Shown in pieces: positions 25,338 to 34,250 of a DNA stretch of 64,000 nt. Source of the DNA: an uncultured Clostridia bacterium (GTDB lineage: Bacteria > Bacillota > Clostridia > Oscillospirales > Acutalibacteraceae); the NCBI GenBank assembly GCA_937876205.1, contig CALEII010000066.1, positions 89,518-153,517 of the forward strand. Direction: 5' to 3'. The position numbers were made by a program, and so were the translations under genes. The notes beneath the pieces are model-generated. The model saw only the letters and a list, made by a program, of their open reading frames with translations, was not told the origin of the DNA and made no database searches. How positions within the stretch are numbered: the first letter of the stretch is position 1; each line of letters opens with the position of its first letter.

Positions 25338-25925
25338 TTATAAAACGCCTTTCGTAGATGGAATTTCATCCTTGAATTTTTCATCAATTGATACTGCTGC
25401 TTTCAGCGCTCTTGCAAGTGCTTTGAAAGAGCCTTCAATTATATGGTGTGAATTTGTGCCGTCAAGCTGCTTCAGATGAAGATTTATTCCGGCACATCTT
25501 GTGAACGACATCATAAATTCTTCAACAAGCTCTGTGTCAAAATCACCGACTTTTTCTGTGGGAAGCAGCAGCTTATAGTTAAGATAAGCTCTGCCTGAAA
25601 GGTCAACTGCACAAAGAATCAGCGTTTCATCCATAGGGAGTATAATATGACCGTATCTGACAATTCCCTTTGCATCACCGACACACTCCTTAAGTGCTGT
25701 ACCCAGTACGATACCGATATCTTCAGCCGAATGGTGATAGTCAACCTGTGTATCACCCTTGCAGTTAACATCAAGATCAAATCTCGAGTGCTTTGCAAAA
25801 AGAGTGAGCATATGGTCAAGGAAGCCGCAGCCGGTATCAATTACCGATTTGCCTGTTCCGTCAATATTAAGTGACAGTTTTATGTCTGTTTCTGCTGTTT
25901 TTCTTTCCAGACTGAATGTTCTCAT
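25338..25925 (-). CDS. hisB: Imidazoleglycerol-phosphate dehydratase
   Basis: Mn-dependent dehydratase for the sixth step, monofunctional (195 residues, without the phosphatase domain of enteric HisB). CGFLDHMLTLFAKHSRFD, DYHHSAEDIGI and LHLKQLDGTNSHHIIE carry the metal-binding His and Glu residues. It sits between hisC and hisH with a four-base gap on the hisC side. Confidence 0.97.
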   Translation of the reverse strand: MRTFSLERKTAETDIKLSLNIDGTGKSVIDTGCGFLDHMLTLFAKHSRFDLDVNCKGDTQVDYHHSAEDIGIVLGTALKECVGDAKGIVRYGHIILPMDETLILCAVDLSGRAYLNYKLLLPTEKVGDFDTELVEEFMMSFTRCAGINLHLKQLDGTNSHHIIEGSFKALARALKAAVSIDEKFKDEIPSTKGVL

Positions 25926-25929
25926 AATA

Positions 25930-26991
25930 TCATCCTTTCAGAATTTCATCGGTAGCATCAATGAGTGCAGTCATCTGTTCTTTTGAGCCGATGGTGATTC
26001 TAACATAGTCTTTTATTCTTTCTTTGCTGAAATATCTTACAACAATGCTTCTTTTTCTCAGTTCATTGAAGTATTCTTCACCCGAAAGTGTATTGTGCTT
26101 TGCAAAAATAAAGTTTGCTTTTGAATCTGGTATTGTGAAGCCCCGCTTTTCAAGCTCTTTAACAGTATATTCTCTGTTTTCAATGATTTCGGCAATACAT
26201 CTGTCAAAATATTCAGTATCAAGAACTGATTCCTTTCCTGCTATTATGGAAAGTCTGTTCAGATTGTAAGGATTGAATGAAAATTTCATTTTGCACATAT
26301 CTGCAATCAGCTCAGGACTGGAAATAGCAAAACCGATTCTTGCACCAGCAAGATTTCTTGATTTTGAAAATGTTCTTGAAACAATGAGATTGTCATACTT
26401 ATCAACAAGAGAAACAGCACTTTCAGCACCGAAATCAACATAAGCTTCATCAATAAGTACTACAGAATTCTTGTTTGATTCCAGAATTCTTTCAATATCA
26501 TTCAGTGAAAGAGCAAGTCCGGTCGGAGCATTGGGATTTGCAATGAAAATGGGCTTGTTTTTACCGATGTAATCTTCCACGCCGATTGATAAATCATCCC
26601 TTAACGGGATAATCTCGGGATTTAAACCGAAAAGCTCGCAGAAGACGGGATAAAAGCCGTATGTAATATCTGCAAAACAAGGCTCATTGTCTTTATCACA
26701 GAAAGCCTCGAAAGCAAAAGCCAGAATTTCATCAGAGCCGTTACCCATAAGCACCTGATTTGCATTTACACCGAATACTTCGGCAATGGCATCGATAACA
26801 TCTTTTGTGTCAGGGTCGGAGTAAAGATTGAGTCGGGAAATTTCTTCTCTGTTCAGAGCTTCAATCACTTTAGGTGAAGGAGGAAAAGGGCTCTCATTTG
26901 TGTTGAGTTTTATTAAATTACTCACTTTCGGCTGTTCACCGGGAGTATAAGGTTCTATATTTGAAAACCTATCTGATAAAAATCGTGACAT
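25930..26991 (-). CDS. hisC: Histidinol-phosphate aminotransferase
   Basis: PLP-dependent fold-type I aminotransferase (353 residues), seventh step. LNTNESPFPPSP is near residue 29, GNGSDEILAF near 83, FIANPNAPTG near 154, and SRTFSKSRNLAGARIGF contains the PLP-binding Lys near 222. The order and length fit HisC. It lies 12 bases after hisD. Confidence 0.96.
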   Translation of the reverse strand: MSRFLSDRFSNIEPYTPGEQPKVSNLIKLNTNESPFPPSPKVIEALNREEISRLNLYSDPDTKDVIDAIAEVFGVNANQVLMGNGSDEILAFAFEAFCDKDNEPCFADITYGFYPVFCELFGLNPEIIPLRDDLSIGVEDYIGKNKPIFIANPNAPTGLALSLNDIERILESNKNSVVLIDEAYVDFGAESAVSLVDKYDNLIVSRTFSKSRNLAGARIGFAISSPELIADMCKMKFSFNPYNLNRLSIIAGKESVLDTEYFDRCIAEIIENREYTVKELEKRGFTIPDSKANFIFAKHNTLSGEEYFNELRKRSIVVRYFSKERIKDYVRITIGSKEQMTALIDATDEILKG

Positions 26992-27003
26992 TTATAACAC
27001 TTC

Positions 27004-28287
27004 TTAAAATTTATTGAATCTTATTCCTATTGATTTGCCGTGAGCCTGCAAGCCTTCACGGTTTGCGAAGTCCTCAACTCTTTCGTGACATTTTTCAAGA
27101 GCTGATTCCGAATAGTAAATGAATGAGGATTTTTTGATAAAATCATCAACGGAAAGAGGTGAAGAAAATCTTGCAGTACCGCTTGTGGGAAGTGTATGGT
27201 TAGGGCCTGCGAAATAATCACCGAGTGCTTCAGGGACATTTTTACCAAGGAAAATACTGCCGGCATTCTTTATAAGAGGAAGAATTTCAAAGGGGTTGTC
27301 AACACACACTTCAAGATGCTCGGGAGCAATCTCATTGCTGAGTTTAACAGCAGTTTCAATAGAATCAACTATAAAAATCTTACCGTTGTTGTCGATTGAT
27401 TCTCTAGCAATATCCTCACGGGGAAGAAGCTTCAGCTGTCTTTCAATTTCATCTGCAACTTTTTTTGCAAAATCCATATCTGTTGTCACAAGAACGGAGC
27501 TTGCCATTCTGTCGTGCTCAGCCTGTGAAAGAAGGTCTGCTGCAACATTTGACGGGTCACAGGTCGGCTCTGCGATAACGAGAATTTCACTGGGACCTGC
27601 AATCATATCAATACTTACTTTTCCGTAAACCTGTTTCTTTGCTGTAGCAACGAAGATATTACCGGGGCCGACGATTTTGTCAACCTTAGGTACGCTTTCC
27701 GTTCCGTATGCAAGAGCTGCAACAGCCTGTGCACCGCCGAGTTTAAATATTTTTGTAACGCCTGCGATTTTTGCTGCTGTGAGAATTGCAGGGTTGATTT
27801 TTCCGTCAGCAGATGGGGGAGTGACCATAACAATTTCTTTTACTCCCGCTATTTTTGCAGGAACGGCATCCATAAGCACAGTGCTGGGGTATGCCGCTGT
27901 GCCGCCGGGAACATAAAGACCTGCTTTTTCAACGGGTGTTATTTTCTGACCGAGAACAATACCGTCCTCTTTTGTGAGAACAAAATCGTTTCTTATCTGT
28001 TTTGAATGAAATTCAGCGATGTTATCGTGTGCCTGTCTTAGTGTTTCAATAAAGTAATCATCTGTCTGTGAAAAAGCTTCTTCAATTTCAGCCTCTGACA
28101 CAAGAAGAGTGTCAAGCTTACATTTGTCAAACTTTTCACAGTATTCAAAAAGTGCTTTGTCGCCGTTTGTCTTGACATTTTCTATAATACCTTCAACAAT
28201 TCTCTCTATTTCTTCGTTTTTCTTTTCATCCTCACGGGTGAAAACAGTGAAATCTTTTACTGTTGATGTGTCAATAATTTTTATCAT
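27004..28287 (-). CDS. hisD: Histidinol dehydrogenase
   Basis: NAD- and zinc-dependent enzyme oxidising histidinol to histidine in two steps (427 residues). GLYVPGGTAAYPSTVLM near residue 117, VDKIVGPGNIFVATAK near 226, DMIAGPSEILVIA, LLSQAEHD with zinc ligands, and AGSIFLGKNVPEALGDYFAGP are all present. The start overlaps the hisG stop by four bases. Confidence 0.97.
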   Translation of the reverse strand: MIKIIDTSTVKDFTVFTREDEKKNEEIERIVEGIIENVKTNGDKALFEYCEKFDKCKLDTLLVSEAEIEEAFSQTDDYFIETLRQAHDNIAEFHSKQIRNDFVLTKEDGIVLGQKITPVEKAGLYVPGGTAAYPSTVLMDAVPAKIAGVKEIVMVTPPSADGKINPAILTAAKIAGVTKIFKLGGAQAVAALAYGTESVPKVDKIVGPGNIFVATAKKQVYGKVSIDMIAGPSEILVIAEPTCDPSNVAADLLSQAEHDRMASSVLVTTDMDFAKKVADEIERQLKLLPREDIARESIDNNGKIFIVDSIETAVKLSNEIAPEHLEVCVDNPFEILPLIKNAGSIFLGKNVPEALGDYFAGPNHTLPTSGTARFSSPLSVDDFIKKSSFIYYSESALEKCHERVEDFANREGLQAHGKSIGIRFNKF

Positions 28288-28907
28288 TTCTTTAATTCCT
28301 CGCTGAATTTTGTGACTATTTTATTTATCTCTTCCGTCTTGAATTTATAGCTTGCTTTGTTTGCAATAAGTCTTGCACTGATGGGAAGAATCTCTGTCAG
28401 AACACCGAGATTGTTTTCTTTGAGAGTTGTTCCTGTTTCTACGATGTCAACTATAACATCAGACAAATCAAGAATGGGAGCGAGCTCTATTGAGCCGTTT
28501 AGCTTGATTATTTCTATATCTCTGTTGATGCTCTTATAATATGTTTTTGCAATGTTGACAAACTTTGTTGCAACTCTCAGTGCAACATCAGGATTGTCTC
28601 TGAAGTCGTTTTTACCTGCAACACACATTTTGCATTTGCCTATATCAAGGTCAAGAAGCTCATATACATCGGGCTCATATTCAAGAAGAATATCTTTGCC
28701 CACAATACCTATATCAGCTGCACCGTGTTCAACATATATACTTACATCTGACGGTTTTACAAGAAAATAGCTGATTCCGTTTTCTTCACTTGTGAAAACA
28801 AGCTGACGGGAATCTGAGTGCATTTCATCACAGTCATAACCGACCTTTGCAAAAATATCAAAAACCTTGTTGCCGAGTCTGCCTTTGGGGAGTGCTACAC
28901 TTATCAT
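28284..28907 (-). CDS. hisG: ATP phosphoribosyltransferase catalytic subunit (short form)
   Basis: First enzyme of histidine synthesis. At 207 residues it is the short form that lacks the C-terminal regulatory domain and needs HisZ. VALPKGRLG at the start, GAADIGIVGKD near 66, and the PRPP-binding region DVIVDIVETGTTLKENNL near 151-168 identify it. The start overlaps the hisZ stop by four bases, with GGAGGTAACATT before the ATG. Confidence 0.96.
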   Translation of the reverse strand: MISVALPKGRLGNKVFDIFAKVGYDCDEMHSDSRQLVFTSEENGISYFLVKPSDVSIYVEHGAADIGIVGKDILLEYEPDVYELLDLDIGKCKMCVAGKNDFRDNPDVALRVATKFVNIAKTYYKSINRDIEIIKLNGSIELAPILDLSDVIVDIVETGTTLKENNLGVLTEILPISARLIANKASYKFKTEEINKIVTKFSEELKK

Positions 28908-30025
28908 AATGTTACCTCCTTCGGCTCATTTTCTTCAAAAGAATAAATTCGGGCATTCTGAACGTCTGAGGGATAATCTGTTACTGTGGTATAGGAACAG
29001 CCTTTCTCATCAAGCTTGTTGCAGAATTCAGTCAATGCTTCAATATCTGTTTTATCGCCATATATAATATAAACATCGGTTGTGTTCTTATCTTTGATAT
29101 GCAGCTTTCTGTCAAGAGCATCAAAGTAAATAGCAAAGCCCATGGCATTTGTTTTGTTTTTACCCATTTTGCTCATAAGCATATCATATCTGCCGCCTGA
29201 CAGAACATCTCTCGGAATACCGTGTACATAACCGTGCATAAGGATACCGTTGTAATATCCGGGGTCATCTGTGACAGACAAATCAATTTTTATGTGCTTT
29301 TCAAGTCCTGATTTTACGAGGAGACTGTATATACTTTTTATCTCGTTGACAGCCTCCTGCATTTTTAAGTTAAGTGAATTAGCCTCTGCAGAGATAATTG
29401 CATTTTCATTAGAAGGCTTTGATGTCATTACATCAACGGCAGTGTTTACGGGACTTCTCGGCAGTGCATTATTCTCTGCAATCTTAACAAGGTCGTGAGC
29501 ATTTTTCTCTTTGAGAAGCTTGTGAAGCTCATTTCTGAGTGTGGCGTCATTTGTCAGACAATCAAGAAGACCTTCCGTGTAACCCATATGGGATATTTCG
29601 AGGATTGCATCTTTGTCAAGCTCAAGAAGACTTTTTATTGCAAGAGTAATGATTTCTACCGTCTGAAAAAGGTCAATCCTTCCGAGCACTTCAAGACCTA
29701 CCTGTGAAATTTCCTTGAATTCGTGAACATCCTTTGACTCACGGTATACATTTTCTGTGTAATAGAGCTTCTGTCTGTCAGTTGTTGCGTCAGCATTTTT
29801 TACAATGCTGAGTGTCACATCAGGCTTGAGAGCCATAAGCTTACCGTTAAGGTCTGTGAATGTAATGATTCTGTTTCCCACAAGGAAATCCTTATTTTTT
29901 GCGTAGAAATCATAAGATTCAAACTTGCTCATTCTGAATTTCTTGAATCCTCTGTCCTCATAAAGCTTACGCAGTTTTAACACCGTAAGCTCATCTTTGT
30001 ATAAAAAATTGAAATTGTCTGCCAA
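28904..30025 (-). CDS. hisZ: ATP phosphoribosyltransferase regulatory subunit
   Basis: Histidyl-tRNA synthetase-like paralogue that binds histidine and activates short-form HisG. The 373-residue product has class II motifs such as MALKPDVTLSIV and KLYYTENVYR, and SGGRYDMLMSKMG near 270, but no anticodon-binding domain. The TTG start at 30025 is preferred because AGGTGAT lies four bases upstream; a GTG nine bases earlier overlaps that site. It follows fhs at short distance. Confidence 0.93.
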   Translation of the reverse strand: MADNFNFLYKDELTVLKLRKLYEDRGFKKFRMSKFESYDFYAKNKDFLVGNRIITFTDLNGKLMALKPDVTLSIVKNADATTDRQKLYYTENVYRESKDVHEFKEISQVGLEVLGRIDLFQTVEIITLAIKSLLELDKDAILEISHMGYTEGLLDCLTNDATLRNELHKLLKEKNAHDLVKIAENNALPRSPVNTAVDVMTSKPSNENAIISAEANSLNLKMQEAVNEIKSIYSLLVKSGLEKHIKIDLSVTDDPGYYNGILMHGYVHGIPRDVLSGGRYDMLMSKMGKNKTNAMGFAIYFDALDRKLHIKDKNTTDVYIIYGDKTDIEALTEFCNKLDEKGCSYTTVTDYPSDVQNARIYSFEENEPKEVTL

Positions 30026-30041
30026 ATAAATCACCTGCTAA

Positions 30042-31718
30042 TCAGAACAGTCCTTCGATTGTTCCGTCCTCATGAATATCAATTTTAAGTGCGCTGGGTG
30101 CTTTGGGAAGTCCCGGCATTGTGAGTATGTCACCTGTCATAACTGTTACAAAGCCTGCACCTGAATAGAGTCTTACATCTCTGACCGTAATTTTGAAGTT
30201 TTCGGGTTTTCCGAGCTTTGTCTGGTCATCAGAAAGTGAATACTGTGTTTTTGCAATACAGACGGGGAGCTTGTCTCTGTCGAGTCTTTCAATCTCTTTG
30301 ATTGATTTTTCAGCGTTTGCAGTGTAAATTACACCGTCTGCTCTGTAAATTTCCTTTGCTATTGTTTCAATCTTTTCTTTGATTGATTTTTCTGCGTTAT
30401 AGATATGACGGAAGCTGTTGTCTGCCTCATTTTCATCAATTGTATCACACACAAGCTGAGCGAGTTCAGCAGCACCTTCGCCACCCTTTGCAAAGCCTTC
30501 TGATACACAGGCAACTGCACCCATCTTTTTGCAGTATGCTTTAACGAATTCAATTTCAGCATCTGTGTCAGCATAGAACTTATTGATTGCAACAACAACA
30601 GGTACACCGTATTTTCTCATATTTTCAATATGTGCACCGAGGTTGACAATACCTTTCTCAAGTGCTTCAAGGTTTTCATTTGATGTTTCAGCCTTGGGAA
30701 CACCGCCGTTATACTTGAGAGCACGGCAAGTTGCAACAAGAACAATACAGGAGGGAGTGAGTCCTGCAGCACGGCACTTGATATCAAGGAATTTTTCAGC
30801 ACCCAGGTCTGAACCGAATCCTGCTTCTGTGATAGTGTAGTCAGCAAGCTTGAGAGCAAGCTTTGTAGCTCTGACTGAGTTACAGCCGTGTGCAATATTT
30901 GCAAAGGGTCCACCGTGAATGATTGCGGGGGTATTTTCAAGAGTCTGAACAAGGTTAGGATTGATTGCATCCTTCATAAGCAGTGTCATAGCGCCTGCAC
31001 AGCCGAGTTCTTTACAGTAAACGGGTTCGCCTGCATAATTATAAGCCACAAGAATATTCTCAAATCTTTCTTTAAGATCCTTAAGGTCCTTTGCAAGGCA
31101 GAGTATAGCCATAATTTCACTTGCAACCGTAATGTTAAAGCCGTCTTCACGGGGTACACCGCAGACTTTACCGCCAAGCCCCACGACTATGTTACGCAGT
31201 GCTCTGTCGTTCATATCCATACATCTCTTGAAGAGGATTCTTCTTTGGTCAATACCAAGCTCGTTACCTTGCTGAATGTGATTATCAATAATTGCGCAAA
31301 GAAGGTTGTTTGCAGCCGTAATTGCGTGCATATCACCGGTAAAATGAAGATTGATGTCTTCCATAGGAACAACCTGTGAGTAGCCGCCGCCTGCAGCACC
31401 GCCTTTGATACCGAAAACGGGACCGAGTGAAGGCTCACGAAGTGCAATAATTGCCTTTTTGCCGATTACATTCATAGCCTGACCGAGACCGACTGTTACG
31501 GTAGTTTTTCCTTCGCCTGCAGGTGTGGGATTTATAGCAGTAACGAGAATAAGCTTACCGTCTTTGTTGTTTTCTGTCTTTCTGAACAGATCATCATTGA
31601 GCTTTGCTTTGTATTTGCCGTAATAATCAAGATAGTCTTCATCAATACCGAGCTTTGCGGCTACTTCTTTTATTGGAAGCATTTTGCTGGACTGTGCTAT
31701 TTCTACATCTGTAAGCAT
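30042..31718 (-). CDS. fhs: Formate-tetrahydrofolate ligase
   Basis: ATP-dependent enzyme making 10-formyl-THF from formate and THF (558 residues). The P-loop TPAGEGKTT is near residue 65. REPSLGPVFGIKGGAAGGGY near 95, FTGDMHAI and DYTITEAGFGSDLGAEKF are family signatures. GGAGATGATCTA precedes the ATG. The stop is only 16 bases from the hisZ start, and no hairpin intervenes, so fhs heads the his operon. The product is needed to recycle AICAR released by HisF. Confidence 0.97.
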   Translation of the reverse strand: MLTDVEIAQSSKMLPIKEVAAKLGIDEDYLDYYGKYKAKLNDDLFRKTENNKDGKLILVTAINPTPAGEGKTTVTVGLGQAMNVIGKKAIIALREPSLGPVFGIKGGAAGGGYSQVVPMEDINLHFTGDMHAITAANNLLCAIIDNHIQQGNELGIDQRRILFKRCMDMNDRALRNIVVGLGGKVCGVPREDGFNITVASEIMAILCLAKDLKDLKERFENILVAYNYAGEPVYCKELGCAGAMTLLMKDAINPNLVQTLENTPAIIHGGPFANIAHGCNSVRATKLALKLADYTITEAGFGSDLGAEKFLDIKCRAAGLTPSCIVLVATCRALKYNGGVPKAETSNENLEALEKGIVNLGAHIENMRKYGVPVVVAINKFYADTDAEIEFVKAYCKKMGAVACVSEGFAKGGEGAAELAQLVCDTIDENEADNSFRHIYNAEKSIKEKIETIAKEIYRADGVIYTANAEKSIKEIERLDRDKLPVCIAKTQYSLSDDQTKLGKPENFKITVRDVRLYSGAGFVTVMTGDILTMPGLPKAPSALKIDIHEDGTIEGLF

Positions 31719-31753
31719 TAGATCATCTCCGTATTTTTATCATAAATTTATTC

Positions 31754-31764
31754 ATTATATTATA
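31754..31764 (-). promoter_or_regulatory. -10 region of the fhs-his operon
   Basis: On the minus strand two overlapping TATAAT hexamers lie about 36-46 bases before the fhs start. No good -35 hexamer is seen; the expected place overlaps the palindrome at 31783-31803. Confidence 0.5.
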
Positions 31765-31782
31765 GTATCTGTGTGTGTATTT

Positions 31783-31803
31783 ATTATTCCATAATGGAAT
31801 AAT
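31783..31803. promoter_or_regulatory. 21-bp palindrome upstream of fhs-his (candidate operator)
   Basis: A perfect inverted repeat has 10-bp arms ATTATTCCAT and ATGGAATAAT around one base. It covers the -35 position of the fhs-his promoter, where a dimeric repressor or activator could bind. Confidence 0.5.
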
Positions 31804-31838
31804 GTGTAAATTATTTTATTTATTTTAAAATAAATAAT

Positions 31839-31870
31839 AATACCGTATGTTTTTTTATACATACGGTATT
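31839..31870 (-). terminator. Terminator of the GH5 gene
   Basis: An 11-bp perfect stem with a 10-base loop, eleven bases past the GH5 stop on the minus strand, is followed by an A/T-rich tract. Confidence 0.75.
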
Positions 31871-31880
31871 GTGATGTTGA

Positions 31881-33344
31881 TTAAATCTCGATTATTATTT
31901 TATTTTCACCCTTGCTAACACCGACAGATATTGTAACTGCCTGAGAACCGGCGATGCTTTCATATGATGACTTGCATTTTGCTTCAATTCTTTTCGGAGC
32001 AGAAGGGGAGTAAATAATGGCTTTTTTTCTTGAACCTGTTTCGCAGTTGAATTTCAGCGTAAATGTGTTGTTGTGTCTGTTGAATTCATATTTTGTTATC
32101 TGCCCCGGAACTGCAACGGGCACAGGTCTTGCGATGATTTTCATTATTTTTTCATCAATCAGCTCTTTCCAGAAGCACCAGTATGTCTGTGACCATCTGT
32201 TATTGTCGAAATATTCAAGAAGATGCTCAAGATGTGGGTATTCTTCACTTCCCGGAACCATTCCGCCCCATTCACCGACGATTAGAGGCACACCGAGTCT
32301 CTTCTGTGTTTTTGCGTGCTCATCAAAAATAGCATCAACACGGTTATTGCCCGCAGTGTTTGTGTAAACAGAGTCTACAGTTATATCATACCCGTGAGGA
32401 GCGAAAGCAAGATTCTCTTCTGCTGTTCCGTCATCATATCTGAGTCTGGGAGTTGAACAGGGAATGCTTGTGTTTGAGTAATAACAAGCTTCCATAATTA
32501 TTATTCCGTCTTTTGTGACTTCTCTAATAGCAGATGCTATTTTTTTTAGGAACGGATAGTATTTATCCACATCGAAGTTTTTGATTATCAGATCACCGCC
32601 GGATGTGAAGCTTCTTATGATATCTTTTCTGTCCGTTACGGAAAGAACTTCATTCACAACGTTGCCGTTGAACAGGCTTTTTGCAATTCTTTTCTTGTCG
32701 ACTTTATTAGAAAGAATTGTTTTTGCACCTTCTGAGATGATTTTTCTGAAAACTTTTCCGCCGCTTGTTCCCGGGAACGGCTCATTGAGAATGTCATAAC
32801 CGAAAATGTTATTCTTATCTTTGTAATAGAGAACAATGTGTTTCCACATATCGGCAAAATAATCCTGAAGCCCTTTGCCGGCAACAGGTGTGTTTGCCCA
32901 AAAGTTGTCAAACGCTCTGTGTACTGCTTTATCTATAAAATATCCTTCAGCCCAAATTAGCACGGGCTTTCTTCTCTTATATGAATCGGTTACCGTTGCC
33001 CAGTCAGGCATACCGTGAAAGCAATCCTGATGAATATCAAGATATACATAAATGCCGTATTTTTCACAAAGATCTATGTATTTACCCATAAAGTCAAGGT
33101 ATTCGTTATTGTATTTTCCCGGCAAAGGCTCTATAGCATTCCACACAAGACCGAATCTTATAAGGTTTACACCACTTGCAGCAAGCTTACTGAACATTTC
33201 TTCATCCCAGTTAACTCTGTAATAGTCCATTTTGCCGGTTGTTTCATCAAAATATCCCTTATTAACAAGATTTACACCGTTGAATATTCTTTCTCTGCCT
33301 GATTCATCAATAAATGAAGTTCCTTTAACGGTAATACGTTCCAT
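31881..33344 (-). CDS. GH5 endoglycoceramidase-like glycosidase, no signal peptide
   Basis: (beta/alpha)8 glycoside hydrolase family 5 enzyme of 487 residues. NGVNLVNKGYF near residue 23, GVNLIRFGLVWNAIEP, YVYLDIHQD, ILNEP (acid/base Glu188) and VGEWGG (nucleophile Glu358) are all present. The NLVNK and LDIHQD motifs and a C-terminal beta-sandwich beginning ARPVPVAVPGQI resemble endoglycoceramidases, which release the oligosaccharide from glycosphingolipids. Those enzymes are normally secreted, but this one has no export signal. Other GH5 activities (beta-glucosidase-like) remain possible. The ATG at 33344, nine bases after GGAG, is chosen over 33353 and 33359. Confidence 0.78.
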   Translation of the reverse strand: MERITVKGTSFIDESGRERIFNGVNLVNKGYFDETTGKMDYYRVNWDEEMFSKLAASGVNLIRFGLVWNAIEPLPGKYNNEYLDFMGKYIDLCEKYGIYVYLDIHQDCFHGMPDWATVTDSYKRRKPVLIWAEGYFIDKAVHRAFDNFWANTPVAGKGLQDYFADMWKHIVLYYKDKNNIFGYDILNEPFPGTSGGKVFRKIISEGAKTILSNKVDKKRIAKSLFNGNVVNEVLSVTDRKDIIRSFTSGGDLIIKNFDVDKYYPFLKKIASAIREVTKDGIIIMEACYYSNTSIPCSTPRLRYDDGTAEENLAFAPHGYDITVDSVYTNTAGNNRVDAIFDEHAKTQKRLGVPLIVGEWGGMVPGSEEYPHLEHLLEYFDNNRWSQTYWCFWKELIDEKIMKIIARPVPVAVPGQITKYEFNRHNNTFTLKFNCETGSRKKAIIYSPSAPKRIEAKCKSSYESIAGSQAVTISVGVSKGENKIIIEI

Positions 33345-33361
33345 ATCATTCATCTCCAAAG

Positions 33362-33377
33362 ATAGATATATATCTAT
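33362..33377. promoter_or_regulatory. 16-bp palindrome in the GH5 leader (candidate operator)
   Basis: ATAGATATATATCTAT is a perfect palindrome that overlaps the end of the -10 hexamer and the predicted start of transcription of the GH5 gene. Confidence 0.35.
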
Positions 33378-33403
33378 TTTAACATAAAAAATAATGTTGT
33401 CAA
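33376..33403 (-). promoter_or_regulatory. SigmaA-type promoter of the GH5 gene
   Basis: On the minus strand TTGACA and TAAAAT are 16 bases apart, about 32 bases before the ATG. Confidence 0.65.
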
Positions 33404-33435
33404 TATCAATCTGTCCTGCATATATATCAAAAAAA

Positions 33436-33458
33436 TCTGCGCCAATTTATGACGCAGA
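33436..33458 (-). terminator. Terminator of the PAP2 gene
   Basis: TCTGCG and CGCAGA pair around an 11-base loop, and the minus strand continues with a seven-T stretch. It lies seven bases past the PAP2 stop. Confidence 0.75.
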
Positions 33459-33465
33459 CAAAAAA

Positions 33466-34161
33466 TTATGCTTTATTCTTTTTTATCACTTCGGCAAGGT
33501 CGAAGTCATTTACCTTGATAAGTAAGGGGTTATCTGATTTTTTAAGTGCATTGAGTATTGCGCTGACAATAAAGAATGCAATAACTCCTGCTGTGATACC
33601 GCAAAGCATACCGCCGAGAACATCTGTTGCGTAATGAACCATAAGGTAAAGTCTTGAACAACCGATAAGAACTGAATAAACGGGGAAAATCCATTTGATT
33701 TTCTTGTTTTTTACCGTAAGGAACAGAGCTGTACCTATTTCAAATGCACCTGTTGTGTGGCCGCTGGGGAAGCTTCTGTAAAGGGATTCTGCGTGAGCAC
33801 CTGCTTCTGTGTACCACTGCCAGTACTGAGCATTGTCAATGAGTGATTGGAACGGTCTGGGTCTTAACACAAAAGGTTTCATTAAAACGTTTGTGATAAG
33901 AGTGCCTGTGATAATTGCAAGGACAAGTGTAAAACCTATTTTTCTTGTTTTTTTGAAAAGACAGAGAATAACACCGACCAATGCAAGGGGAATGATGAAC
34001 TCTGAATCACCGAGATGAGTGAATGCACTTACAATCGGTGTAAGCCATTCTGTATGTATTTTGCCGAAAAATTCAAAAACAGAAAAATCGAAATTTGCAA
34101 AAGTTGTGTCAAGCCAGACGGCAAAAGCTGACGGAACAACTGCTTCTGATAATGGAATCAT
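33466..34161 (-). CDS. PAP2-family membrane phosphatase
   Basis: Integral membrane phosphatase of 231 residues with all three acid-phosphatase motifs: K-x6-RP (KPFVLRPRP, near residue 98), PSGH (near 132) and SR-x5-H-x3-D (SRLYLMVHYATD, near 168). The family dephosphorylates undecaprenyl pyrophosphate or phosphatidylglycerol phosphate. An undecaprenyl-PP phosphatase (BcrC-like) role is possible but cannot be fixed from sequence. GGAGG lies eight bases before the ATG at 34161. It is transcribed alone, divergent from paaK. Confidence 0.85.
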   Translation of the reverse strand: MIPLSEAVVPSAFAVWLDTTFANFDFSVFEFFGKIHTEWLTPIVSAFTHLGDSEFIIPLALVGVILCLFKKTRKIGFTLVLAIITGTLITNVLMKPFVLRPRPFQSLIDNAQYWQWYTEAGAHAESLYRSFPSGHTTGAFEIGTALFLTVKNKKIKWIFPVYSVLIGCSRLYLMVHYATDVLGGMLCGITAGVIAFFIVSAILNALKKSDNPLLIKVNDFDLAEVIKKNKA

Positions 34162-34190
34162 CAATGTAGCCTCCTATATAATTTTATTTA

Positions 34191-34218
34191 ATTATATCAC
34201 ATAATTCATTTTTTTCAA
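34191..34218 (-). promoter_or_regulatory. SigmaA-type promoter of the PAP2 gene
   Basis: On the minus strand TTGAAA and TATAAT are 16 bases apart. Confidence 0.6.
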
Positions 34219-34250
34219 TACGAAATTTCTATAAAATATTGTATAATTTA

